From Clostridia bacterium (lineage in GTDB: Bacteria > Bacillota > Clostridia > Oscillospirales > CAG-272), in NCBI GenBank assembly GCA_017517745.1, contig JAFWYJ010000051.1, positions 1-64,000 on the forward strand: 64,000 nt of DNA, written 5' to 3'. Under the pieces are notes generated by a model. The model was not told where the DNA came from, did no database searches, and saw only the letters and a list, made by a program, of their open reading frames with translations. Both the position numbers and the translations under genes were made by a program. Shown piece after piece: positions 17,026 to 25,111 of the stretch; positions within the stretch are counted from its first letter, which is position 1; each line of letters opens with the position of its first letter.

Positions 17026-17061
17026 GCAGGACCGTTACGTTCCGTAACGGCCCTGCTTTTT
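17026..17061 (+). terminator. Rho-independent terminator of the GH51 gene
   Basis: GCAGG and CCGTTACG pair with CGTAACGG and CCTGC around a TTC loop, followed by TTTTT. Confidence 0.85.
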
Positions 17062-17075
17062 CATTTCAAAAAATC

Positions 17076-17903
17076 TCAGTTTTTGGGATACGCGCCAAAG
17101 AACCACGTCATATCCATATCCTCGGGGATATCCATACCGTGGGAACCATGTCCTCTCTCAGTCAAATGCGCGCCGTGGTCGGCGTTGAAAACAGTCATCA
17201 TGCGGCTGCCGCTCCATTTTCCTCTGGCCAGAGAGACCAAGCGGTCATAGCGGTCGGTGATCTGCGCCAACACGTCAAGCGCACGCGCGTCTTCGGGACC
17301 GTAGGCGTGCATGGTATAGTCAAAAGAAAGCTGATACAAGAACAGCGCGTCACATTCGTCGCGCTCGAGGATCCCGTACGCCTCCTCAAACATTTTCGCG
17401 TCATCGTCGCCGGGAATGATGTGCAGAGCCTCGCCGCGGTTGTAGAGCATCGAAGCAATACAGCCGTTGGCGCAGGTCACGACAGCCACGCGCTTGCCGG
17501 CTTTGACCAAAAGATCGATCAACGTGGTGGTGCAGATCGAGGGCTGGACCACCTCGTCTGTGATCATCGGCTTGACGTATTCCGGCACGCCGTTGCGATC
17601 GGGATAAGCCCCCGAAAACATTGCCGCAAAGCAAACCGGCGTGATCGAGGGCATTACGGCGTGAAAGGGTACGTCGTACTGCGTATGCTTCCTGACGGGC
17701 GCAAAAATCTCCTCATATTTCGCCACAACGTAGGAAGGAACGGCGTCACAGTGCAAAAAGACAGCCTTTTCAACCGTTCCGCCCGCGCGACCGACCAGAT
17801 TTTTCACCAGCTCGGCGGCGGCGTCGGACATGTGCGCATCCTTCTCGATTCCCATACATTTCGCGACGGTCGCCGCAAAATTCGTCAGATCCAATCTTTG
17901 CAT
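17076..17903 (-). CDS. Alkaline phosphatase superfamily protein (nucleotide pyrophosphatase/phosphodiesterase type)
   Basis: The 275-residue protein has the alkaline phosphatase-type metal-binding fold: the catalytic Thr region AVMPSITPVCFAAMFSGAYP, then FNADHGAH and HGSHGMD near the C terminus, which supply metal-binding Asp and His. This superfamily cleaves phosphate mono- or diesters, or moves phosphate or sulfate groups; the substrate is unknown. No signal peptide is visible. The ATG at 17903 lies directly behind the stop of the GH5-like gene, with GAAGG about 8 bases upstream, so it is the last gene of a three-gene operon. An in-frame upstream start (17927) would overlap the GH5-like gene. 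Confidence 0.82.
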   Translation of the reverse strand: MQRLDLTNFAATVAKCMGIEKDAHMSDAAAELVKNLVGRAGGTVEKAVFLHCDAVPSYVVAKYEEIFAPVRKHTQYDVPFHAVMPSITPVCFAAMFSGAYPDRNGVPEYVKPMITDEVVQPSICTTTLIDLLVKAGKRVAVVTCANGCIASMLYNRGEALHIIPGDDDAKMFEEAYGILERDECDALFLYQLSFDYTMHAYGPEDARALDVLAQITDRYDRLVSLARGKWSGSRMMTVFNADHGAHLTERGHGSHGMDIPEDMDMTWFFGAYPKN

Positions 17904-17904
17904 A

Positions 17905-18987
17905 TTATCTGCCTTCTTCTTCGGCAAGCTTGTTGAACTTCTCGATCAAAACGATCTCACGGGGATCGTAGGGGCGCAGATTTGCACGGAACAACTCATG
18001 CTGCCACTTGGTGAAATCATAGCCGCGGTCCTCTCCGCGATCCCACTGCTCCCACATGCCCGGCCAAGGCTCGTGCGTCTGCGTCTTTCCGACGACAAAC
18101 CCCCAGCAATAGTTGCTGACGTTGGCAAGATACAGGAGCGGATAGATCTCCTGCACGTTGTTGTGGTTGATGCGGTGCAACCATTCGGTCTGGAAGAGCG
18201 GGCGGTTGAACTGCTGCAAGAAGCGGATCTCGGCAACCACCTTTTCGTAGGCAGAATAGCTGTGGAAGCTGATGACGTCGGAAAGCTCGAGAGCAACCTT
18301 TTCCTCCTCGGTTGCGATCTGCTTGTTCTTGATGCTGCGCCAAACGTCGGCACAAAGAGGCTGGATCGGATCCTCGGCACGTACCGTTGCAAAGAGAACC
18401 TGCAACAGCTCGATCGCGCGGTCACCGATCTCAATGCCGGGCTCGTTGTAGATGTTCCAGCAGAAAATACGCTCGTCCTTCGCGTAGGTGCGAACGATCT
18501 TCTGCACCATTTCCAGGAAGAGATCGCGCAGTTCGGGATATTCCATGTAATGCTTGGGCTGCAGTGCCTTCTGCTCCTCGGTCATGGGCACACGGTTCTG
18601 GTGTGAAGCCGGCGCGTAGGGCTGCTCACCCAGCTTTTTGGGAACGAATACGTCTCCGCGCGGCAGATCCTCCTCGTATGCCAGCACCATCATCACCTTC
18701 TGACCGTGCTTGTCGCAAAGGGTGACGTAGCGTTCCAGATTTGCCATAAACGCATCGGGCTCTGCGTAATAAACGTCAAAGTTCGCCCACAGACGCACGG
18801 TGTTGAAGCCGATCTTCTTGCAGAGCGCGAGTTCTCTGTCCGCAGTTTCGAACTTTTCCTCACACTTGTAGCTCTGCCACATATCCAAACGGTTGGAGCA
18901 GTCCGAGCCGATAAAGTTACAACCGCGCATCCAGCCCTGCTTGGCATACCATTCGTTTGCCTGTTCACATGTCCATCTTTCTTTCAT
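17905..18987 (-). CDS. GH5-like glycoside hydrolase (cellulase/mannanase-type TIM barrel)
   Basis: The 360-residue protein is a TIM-barrel glycosidase of clan GH-A. It shows MRGCNFIGSDCSNRL at the N terminus, acid/base Glu-182 in NIYNEPG, SFHSY, and nucleophile Glu-268 in FQTEWLHR. There is no signal peptide, so it acts on intracellular oligosaccharides or has an unusual export route. The exact family (GH5 or a related clan member) and substrate cannot be settled by eye. AAAGGAG precedes the ATG. It sits 29 bases behind the GH123-like gene and is followed directly by the phosphatase-fold gene, so the three probably act on one glycan. Confidence 0.85.
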   Translation of the reverse strand: MKERWTCEQANEWYAKQGWMRGCNFIGSDCSNRLDMWQSYKCEEKFETADRELALCKKIGFNTVRLWANFDVYYAEPDAFMANLERYVTLCDKHGQKVMMVLAYEEDLPRGDVFVPKKLGEQPYAPASHQNRVPMTEEQKALQPKHYMEYPELRDLFLEMVQKIVRTYAKDERIFCWNIYNEPGIEIGDRAIELLQVLFATVRAEDPIQPLCADVWRSIKNKQIATEEEKVALELSDVISFHSYSAYEKVVAEIRFLQQFNRPLFQTEWLHRINHNNVQEIYPLLYLANVSNYCWGFVVGKTQTHEPWPGMWEQWDRGEDRGYDFTKWQHELFRANLRPYDPREIVLIEKFNKLAEEEGR

Positions 18988-19016
18988 TTTGGGGTACTCC
19001 TTTTATCGTAAAATTT

Positions 19017-20699
19017 TTATTTTTTCTCAATCGCGCGCTTGATCATCGCGTTGAGCGTCTCTCGAATGTTCAAAATCTGCGCCGCGTTTCTCGCGCAGGT
19101 GTCAAAGGTCACGTCGGTGCCGATGGCATCGTCAATCACCTTGACCACAGCATCCTTGCCGTAATAAGACTCGCACAGCTTCATGGCTCTCATATCCTGC
19201 AACGCGTCGAAAAAGACGAGCAGGCGCAACGCGGGCAAAGGCTGTCCGTTTTGCGCGGGATAGACCGAGAACGCGTCTCCCGCGGGAACCCACGAGTCGC
19301 CGTCCTGCTGCAGAAACGGAATGATCGCGTCTCCCGAATGACGGTTGTTGTAGAAATTATAGCCCCAATGCAAGAATCCGACGATGTCGTATTTATACAT
19401 CTGGAATCCGATCGACCGATTGCGCCAGGAAGGCATCGCGACGAAGCGGTTGGAGACCTTGCGCGACTGCGAACAGCAGTAATAGGTCCACAAATTCGGC
19501 ACACGTCCCTCAATAAAGGGAGCGATGTGGTTGTTACTCGGGATCGGCGTGCTCACCACACCGTCCTGCCAGAAGACGTAGTTTGAAAGCGCGTCCATGA
19601 TGACGTAGTCTTCAAGCAGATCGGCAACCACCGCACGCGCGGCACGGTAGGACTCAAGGTGCGCCTCTCTCGGCTCGTCGGAAATGTGGAAGAAGCAACG
19701 CTTGTCGTTGCCGTTTTTCTTCATATGTGCGAGAAATTCCCGCACGAACGTGCGCAAAAAGGTGCTGTATTCCTCTCCCGCCGCCTCGGTCTCCCAACCA
19801 AAGATCTTCCGTTCAACGCCGTCGACATTCGCCACGATCTTTGGCGCGTGCTCGGCGCCCCACTGTGTGAAGAAATGCGCGATCTCGAAATATTGGATCC
19901 CGATGCGGTCACACATCTCAACCCAGCGGTCAAGCAACGAAAAATCGAAGGAATATTCTTCTTCTCTCTTCGTCACGCCCACCAGCTGAGCCGTCGGTCT
20001 TTCTCCGCCCACGGCGGTATCAAGCGGCGGCGTAAACACGGGCGTCAAAAGCATATTGATGCCGTTTTTGACCGCCATGCGTGCAAAATTCTCAATGATC
20101 TCCCAATGACGCTCCGACCAGATCTCGACGTTGTAGTAGGTCGCGAGGCAGTCGCAGTGGAACCACTGCGTCATATAGATCGATTCCTTGGGCAGAACCG
20201 CGTCGATGATCTCCACCGTCACAGAGGTCTCTGCGAAATTGCCCTCTCCCCCGTCCAGCGTGATGTCAAGCGCATATTCTCCCGCAGCCGAATCCTCGGG
20301 GACCTCGATCTCGATCCAAACCGAAAATACAAGTCCTGCCGTGCAGCAAACCTTGTTGACGTAGTGCAACGGGCGCAACAGATCGGGAAACAGCCCCGGT
20401 CTTGTGCTGATGTAGTCCTCGTCCGCCTCCACGTTTTGCAACACGGGACGCTCGACGGGTACGTTGCACACGTCATGCACCGTAACGTAAGGCGCGAGCG
20501 CGCCCCTCACCGTCAATTCCGCATTGACGCGGGACTCAAATCCCGATCCGACACCGGGTTCGTATTCATACGTATGCAAAACCTGCACCGAAAGGCGCTC
20601 TCCCTTGAGTGCAGAGATCCTCGTCAGCGGTGCAAAATCAGCAATATCACTCTCCGGCATCGCCTTCTCCAAAGACGACACGGGCTTGATCCTGATCAT
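19017..20699 (-). CDS. GH123-like (DUF4091) glycoside hydrolase
   Basis: The 560-residue protein has an N-terminal beta-sandwich (about 1-165) and a TIM-barrel-like domain matching DUF4091, now called the GH123 catalytic domain. The adjacent acidic pair typical of GH123 appears near residue 340 in HISDEPREAH. Other family marks are MTQWFHCDCLATYY, LLTPVFTPP, WTYYCC and GFLHWGYNFYN. Characterised GH123 enzymes are beta-N-acetylgalactosaminidases acting by substrate-assisted catalysis; this member may prefer another sugar. There is no signal peptide. ACGGAGGT precedes the ATG. It is first in the operon with the GH5-like and phosphatase-fold genes. Confidence 0.82.
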   Translation of the reverse strand: MIRIKPVSSLEKAMPESDIADFAPLTRISALKGERLSVQVLHTYEYEPGVGSGFESRVNAELTVRGALAPYVTVHDVCNVPVERPVLQNVEADEDYISTRPGLFPDLLRPLHYVNKVCCTAGLVFSVWIEIEVPEDSAAGEYALDITLDGGEGNFAETSVTVEIIDAVLPKESIYMTQWFHCDCLATYYNVEIWSERHWEIIENFARMAVKNGINMLLTPVFTPPLDTAVGGERPTAQLVGVTKREEEYSFDFSLLDRWVEMCDRIGIQYFEIAHFFTQWGAEHAPKIVANVDGVERKIFGWETEAAGEEYSTFLRTFVREFLAHMKKNGNDKRCFFHISDEPREAHLESYRAARAVVADLLEDYVIMDALSNYVFWQDGVVSTPIPSNNHIAPFIEGRVPNLWTYYCCSQSRKVSNRFVAMPSWRNRSIGFQMYKYDIVGFLHWGYNFYNNRHSGDAIIPFLQQDGDSWVPAGDAFSVYPAQNGQPLPALRLLVFFDALQDMRAMKLCESYYGKDAVVKVIDDAIGTDVTFDTCARNAAQILNIRETLNAMIKRAIEKK

Positions 20700-20828
20700 T
20701 CCAAAGATACCTCCGTAAGAATGATAATATTATTTTACAATATTATAAAACTTTTGCCATAAAAAGTCTTTTCTTTTTTTGACATTTGATCAAAATATCT
20801 TGTATGATATTGACCGTTTCAAAACACA

Positions 20829-20851
20829 GGGCTGTCGCAGTGCAACAGCCC
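20829..20851 (-). terminator. Terminator hairpin downstream of EF-G-like gene
   Basis: GGGCTGT pairs with ACAGCCC around a 9-base loop. On the minus strand TGTGTTTT follows, 27 bases after the EF-G-like stop. On the plus strand it is followed by TTGTTT, so it may work both ways. Confidence 0.65.
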
Positions 20852-20877
20852 TTGTTTCGATCCTCAAAAGGGATTTT

Positions 20878-22929
20878 TTATGCTTCTTTGTTCTCCGCAA
20901 CGATCTTTGCGGTCAGGTTTGCGGGAACCGTATCGTATCCGGTAACGGCATACTCAAACGAGCCTCTGCCCTGCGACATTGCGCGCAGAACGATCGGATA
21001 ATCCATCAGCTCTGCCTTCGGAGCAACCGCCTGAATGACCGTGTAGCCCTTCTTGGTTGCGGGCTCCATGCCCATCACGCTGCCGCGGCGCTTGTTGAGA
21101 TCGCCCATGACGTCACCGACCAACGATTCGGGAACCGTGATCGAAAGGTCACCCACGGGCTCGAGCAGCACGGGAGCTGCCAATTCCAGCGCCTTCTTGT
21201 ACGCCAGCGAAGCTGCCGTCTTGAAGGAAAGCTCATCGGAGTCGACCGCGTGGTAGGATCCGTCATAGAGATCGGCTGCCAGGCATAACAACGGGTATCC
21301 GTAAGCGCCCTTGTTCATCGAATCCAGAATACCCTTTTCAACCGCGGGATTGAAGTTCTTCGGGACGGTTCCGCCGACGACCGAAACGGTGAAAGTCAGA
21401 CCCTCGCCCTCGCCCGGAGCGAAACGCATCTTGACGTGTCCGTACTGACCCGAACCGCCGTTCTGCTTCTTGTGCTTGCCCTCGACGTCGACCGACTTGG
21501 TGATCTTTTCGCGGTAAGCAAGCTTCGGAACCTCAAAGCGGACGTTCAGACCGAAACGGCTCTTGAGTCTTGCCGACAGCACCGAAAGATGCACGTCACC
21601 AAGGCCGTAGATCACCAGCTGCTTGGTCTCGGGATCGTTGTCAAAACGAATGGTGTAGTCCTCCTCGACCATCTTCGCGATGCTCTGAGAGATCTTGCCC
21701 TCGTCGCCCTTGGAAACGGGAATCATCGCCTTGACGAGATAGGGAGTGGGATATTCGATGTGAGAATAGCTGAACTCCTTGTTCCAGGTCAGCGTGTCGT
21801 TGGTGTTGGTGTTGGAAAGCTTTGCGACCATACCGATGTCACCGCAAGCCAGCTCATCGACCTCGGTCTGCTTCTTGCCCTTGACGACGTAGATGTGCGA
21901 AAGCTTTTCGCTGTCTCCCGTGGTGTTGTTCTTCATCAAGAGATCTCTCTTGACGGTACCGTTCATGACCTTGAAGAAGGACATCTTTCCGACGAACGGG
22001 TCTGCGACCGTCTTGAAAACGAAGAGCGAAGGTTCACCCTCGGGCGTGATCTCCTGCTCGGAGCCGTCTGCAAGGATCTCCTGCTTTTTCGCGGTGTGAC
22101 GCGGGAAGGACTCGGTGATCTTGTCCAGCATGGTCCAAACGCCCCACAGCTTGGTTGCCGCGCCGCAGAATACCGGCACGATATCACCGTGGATGATGCC
22201 CTCGTGGACGGCGTTGATCGCCTCCATGTGCGTAATTTCTTCGCCCTCGAAGTATTTCATCATCAGATTTTCATCGGTGCTGGCAACTGCCTCCATGAGC
22301 ATATCGCGGTATTTCTGCACCGCCTCCAGCGACTCCTCGGGGATCAGCTCGACGCTGTGACGTCCGTTTTTGTCAAACACGTGTGCGGATTCGTCGATCA
22401 GGTCGATCGCGCCGACCACCTCTCCGTTTTTGACCATGGGAATGGTCAGCGGGCAAACGTGCTTTCCGAACGTGATGTGCAGGCTGTCAAGCACACGTCC
22501 GAAACGTGCTTCGTTATCGTCGAATTTATTGATGAAGAACGCGCGAGGCATGCCTGCCGCCTCGGCGTAATCCCACGCGATCTCGGTTCCGACCTCGATG
22601 CCGGCTTTGCCGTCGACCACGATGATCGCACTATCGGCAACGCGCATCGCCTGCAGGACCTCTCCCGAGAAATCGAGATAGCCGGGGGTGTCAATGACGT
22701 TGATCTTGACGTTCTTCCACATCATGGGAGCAACTGCCGCCGAGATCGAGATCTTTCTCGCCGCTTCCTCGGCATCAAAGTCACAAACCGTATTTCCCGC
22801 CGTGGTGTTTCCCAGACGGTCGGTTTCTCCCGTAATAAAAAGCATTGCCTCTGCAAGCGAGGTCTTTCCCGAGCCGCCATGGCCCAGCAATGCGACGTTT
22901 CTGATGTTTTTCGTTTCGATTTTTGCCAT
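20878..22929 (-). CDS. Elongation factor G-like translational GTPase
   Basis: The 683-residue protein has all five EF-G domains. The GTPase motifs are G1 GHGGSGKT (16-23), DTPG and NKFD. Domain IV contains GGSGQYGHVKM and domain V ends in SQGRGSFEYAVTGYD. The G1 sequence GHGGSGKT and the switch-I region AARKISISAAV (no canonical ERGITI) mark it as the EF-G-like/EF-G2 type rather than the main FusA. No ribosomal protein genes flank it, which also fits a paralogue. It may help translocation, ribosome rescue or recycling; which of these cannot be told. It is a single-gene unit with its own consensus promoter and terminator. Confidence 0.9.
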   Translation of the reverse strand: MAKIETKNIRNVALLGHGGSGKTSLAEAMLFITGETDRLGNTTAGNTVCDFDAEEAARKISISAAVAPMMWKNVKINVIDTPGYLDFSGEVLQAMRVADSAIIVVDGKAGIEVGTEIAWDYAEAAGMPRAFFINKFDDNEARFGRVLDSLHITFGKHVCPLTIPMVKNGEVVGAIDLIDESAHVFDKNGRHSVELIPEESLEAVQKYRDMLMEAVASTDENLMMKYFEGEEITHMEAINAVHEGIIHGDIVPVFCGAATKLWGVWTMLDKITESFPRHTAKKQEILADGSEQEITPEGEPSLFVFKTVADPFVGKMSFFKVMNGTVKRDLLMKNNTTGDSEKLSHIYVVKGKKQTEVDELACGDIGMVAKLSNTNTNDTLTWNKEFSYSHIEYPTPYLVKAMIPVSKGDEGKISQSIAKMVEEDYTIRFDNDPETKQLVIYGLGDVHLSVLSARLKSRFGLNVRFEVPKLAYREKITKSVDVEGKHKKQNGGSGQYGHVKMRFAPGEGEGLTFTVSVVGGTVPKNFNPAVEKGILDSMNKGAYGYPLLCLAADLYDGSYHAVDSDELSFKTAASLAYKKALELAAPVLLEPVGDLSITVPESLVGDVMGDLNKRRGSVMGMEPATKKGYTVIQAVAPKAELMDYPIVLRAMSQGRGSFEYAVTGYDTVPANLTAKIVAENKEA

Positions 22930-23034
22930 TGTAGTAATTACCTTTCATCCAAATTGCCGATGGTGCGGTTCCAAGTCAAGAATCCGCCTGCCATCTGCCG
23001 TCCGCAGCGGCGTTCCCATTCGGCTTACTCTTCT

Positions 23035-23063
23035 ATTATACAATACAAAAAAGGATTTTTCAA
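23035..23063 (-). promoter_or_regulatory. SigA-type promoter of the EF-G-like gene
   Basis: Read on the minus strand: TTGAAA, 17-base spacer, TATAAT, about 105 bases before the start codon. Confidence 0.75.
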
Positions 23064-23123
23064 CATCTTTTTTTCCATCTGGCGTAGAATTATATTGACA
23101 CTTTTTGTGTATTTTAAACAAAA

Positions 23124-23939
23124 TCAAGGAATCAAAAAAAGGTTTTTGGCATTTTCAACGGTCACCGAGGAAGCCTCTTCCGGCGTGCAGAACCAAAGCT
23201 CCGCCAACGCTTCCACCGTATGAATCATCAGTCCCGAATGGTTGAGTCTGCCGCGCATGGGATGGGGCGCCAGATACGGCGCGTCGGTCTCCACCAACAC
23301 ACGGTCGCGCGGCACGGCAAGCAGAGCCTCTCTGACGCGATTGGCGTTTTTGAAGGTGAGCGTTCCCGAAAAAGAGATGAACCACCCGCGTCTGGCAAGC
23401 TCCTTTGCCATTTCGGCGCTCCCGCTGTAACTATGGAACACCCCGCGCACCGCAGGATAGCGCAAAACCGTTTCAAAACAATCGCCGTGCGCCTCTCTGT
23501 CATGAATGATCACGGGCAGATCCAGCTCCTGCGCCATCTCGAGCTGACGCGCAAAAAAATACGCCTGCTTCTGCTTGTCCATCGGGATCTCGCCGTAATT
23601 TTCGTAATGATAATCCAAGCCAATCTCCCCCAATGCCACGATCTTATCACGGTTGCGGCTCTCGCCATCCCCCAGAAGCGCCCGCAGCTCGTCCAACGCC
23701 GCATCGGCATCGGAAAGATAGTGACAGTCCTCCGGGTGAATCCCGACCGCCGCGTACATACCGTCATACTGCGCCGCCTGCGCGATCGCGCGGCGTGAAT
23801 TTTCGCAATTGGTTCCCACGTTGACGATATATGCGATCGGATCGGGCATGATCTTCTTCAAAATCGCGTCCGCGCCGCCCTCACTCTCGCGCACAAAACG
23901 CGTGTCAAAATAATGTGCATGTGTGTCAAAAATCTGCAT
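23124..23939 (-). CDS. tatD: TatD-family metal-dependent deoxyribonuclease
   Basis: The 271-residue protein is a full-length TatD hydrolase. It has the metal-binding DTHAH at the start, GIHP, ALGEIGLDYHY (metal-ligand Glu), PVIIHDREAH, FHSYSGS and ETDAPYLAP. The family has 3'-5' DNA/RNA exonuclease activity and roles in DNA repair or quality control. I chose the ATG at 23939 because GGGAG lies 5 bases upstream; a TTG four codons earlier has none. In many Firmicutes tatD follows metG; here gpsA lies between them on the same strand. Confidence 0.92.
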   Translation of the reverse strand: MQIFDTHAHYFDTRFVRESEGGADAILKKIMPDPIAYIVNVGTNCENSRRAIAQAAQYDGMYAAVGIHPEDCHYLSDADAALDELRALLGDGESRNRDKIVALGEIGLDYHYENYGEIPMDKQKQAYFFARQLEMAQELDLPVIIHDREAHGDCFETVLRYPAVRGVFHSYSGSAEMAKELARRGWFISFSGTLTFKNANRVREALLAVPRDRVLVETDAPYLAPHPMRGRLNHSGLMIHTVEALAELWFCTPEEASSVTVENAKNLFLIP

Positions 23940-23991
23940 ATACACTCCCAAAAACGCGCAACGTCCCCCTCAAAAAGCCCCATTGGAAAAG

Positions 23992-24027
23992 TCAAGAGAA
24001 ACTCTTCCCACGAAAAGCTTCTCTTGA
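23992..24027 (-). terminator. Terminator downstream of gpsA
   Basis: TCAAGAGAA pairs with TTCTCTTGA across an 18-base loop. On the minus strand CTTTTCC follows. Confidence 0.55.
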
Positions 24028-24064
24028 CCGCTCGGGAGCAACGCTCCGCATCCTATTTAAAATT

Positions 24065-25024
24065 TCAGAATTCGTTTTTCAAGCTGCGGCTGAACAGAGA
24101 ATCCATCTCCGCTCGGAAATCGGCATTCTCATAAAGCACGCGATAGACCGCCTCGCAGATCGGAAGCTCCACGCCGTATCTTTGCGCCAATCCGTGCAAA
24201 GCGGCGGCGGTGTAATATCCCTCCGCAAGCGCACCGAACTCCTCACCGCGAATGAAGCACTCGCCAAATTTACGGTTGTGCGAATAGGGCGAGAACACGG
24301 TCGCCTCGTAATCCCCGAGATGGCAAAGTCCGTATGCCGAAACGGGATTTCCGCCCATCGCCTCGATCAGACGCGCGACCTCTCGCGTACCGCGGCTCAT
24401 CAACGCCCCCTTGAGAGTGGAGAGCTTCATGCCGTCCAAAAAGCCCGCGGCAATGCCGATCACGTTCTTTGCCGCCGCGCCGACCTCGTTTCCGATGATG
24501 TCCTGACCGTAGTAGAATCGGATCAGATCGCTCGAAAATTGCGACACGAGTCGTTGCTTGACCTCCTCGTCGGTGCTGTCGATGACCATGCAGTTCGGCA
24601 CACCGGCATAGAATTCCTGCACGTGTCCGGGTCCGATCCAGACCGCCACACGATTGGAGGGATGTAAAGTCTCCTCAACGATCTCGGAGAGACGTTTTCC
24701 GGTCGAGATCTCGATTCCCTTCATGCAAAGAACGATCATCTTGTCCTGCAGACCGAGCGGCAAAAGCTCGTTCTCAAGCAGAGAACGCAAGCCCTGTGAG
24801 TTGATCGAAATGATCAAAACGTCGCACGTGCATGTGCAATTGATATCGGTGGAAAGCGTCACGCTCTCGGGAAGCGTAAGCATGTCGTTGCTCCGCGTTT
24901 GCAAAAAGCGCTCCATCGGCGGGTCACCGGCACGTCCGTACAGCGTAACACGATGTCCCATGCGATCCAGATACCACGTGATCAGCGAGCCCCAGCGCCC
25001 GCATCCGATAACGGTAATATTCAT
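24065..25024 (-). CDS. gpsA: NAD(P)-dependent glycerol-3-phosphate dehydrogenase
   Basis: The 319-residue protein has a Rossmann start (ITVIGCGRWGS), GIEISTGKRLSE, IGPGHVQEF and the catalytic-lysine block EVGAAAKNVIGIAAG, plus KGALMSRG and a GDYEATVFSPYSHNRKFG loop. GpsA reduces dihydroxyacetone phosphate to sn-glycerol 3-phosphate for phospholipid synthesis. Some positions are less usual (GCGRWGS instead of GAGSWG, GPGHVQE instead of SGPSFA), so it is a divergent member, but the fold and key lysines are present. No strong ribosome binding site precedes the ATG. It lies between metG and tatD on the same strand. Confidence 0.87.
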   Translation of the reverse strand: MNITVIGCGRWGSLITWYLDRMGHRVTLYGRAGDPPMERFLQTRSNDMLTLPESVTLSTDINCTCTCDVLIISINSQGLRSLLENELLPLGLQDKMIVLCMKGIEISTGKRLSEIVEETLHPSNRVAVWIGPGHVQEFYAGVPNCMVIDSTDEEVKQRLVSQFSSDLIRFYYGQDIIGNEVGAAAKNVIGIAAGFLDGMKLSTLKGALMSRGTREVARLIEAMGGNPVSAYGLCHLGDYEATVFSPYSHNRKFGECFIRGEEFGALAEGYYTAAALHGLAQRYGVELPICEAVYRVLYENADFRAEMDSLFSRSLKNEF

Positions 25025-25111
25025 ATACGTATTGCGAAAACGCTCAAAAAACGGTTCTCGCGTCCCTTTCTAAAATATTGCTCGGTCTTATCGGTCAAAA
25101 ACGAAATACAA

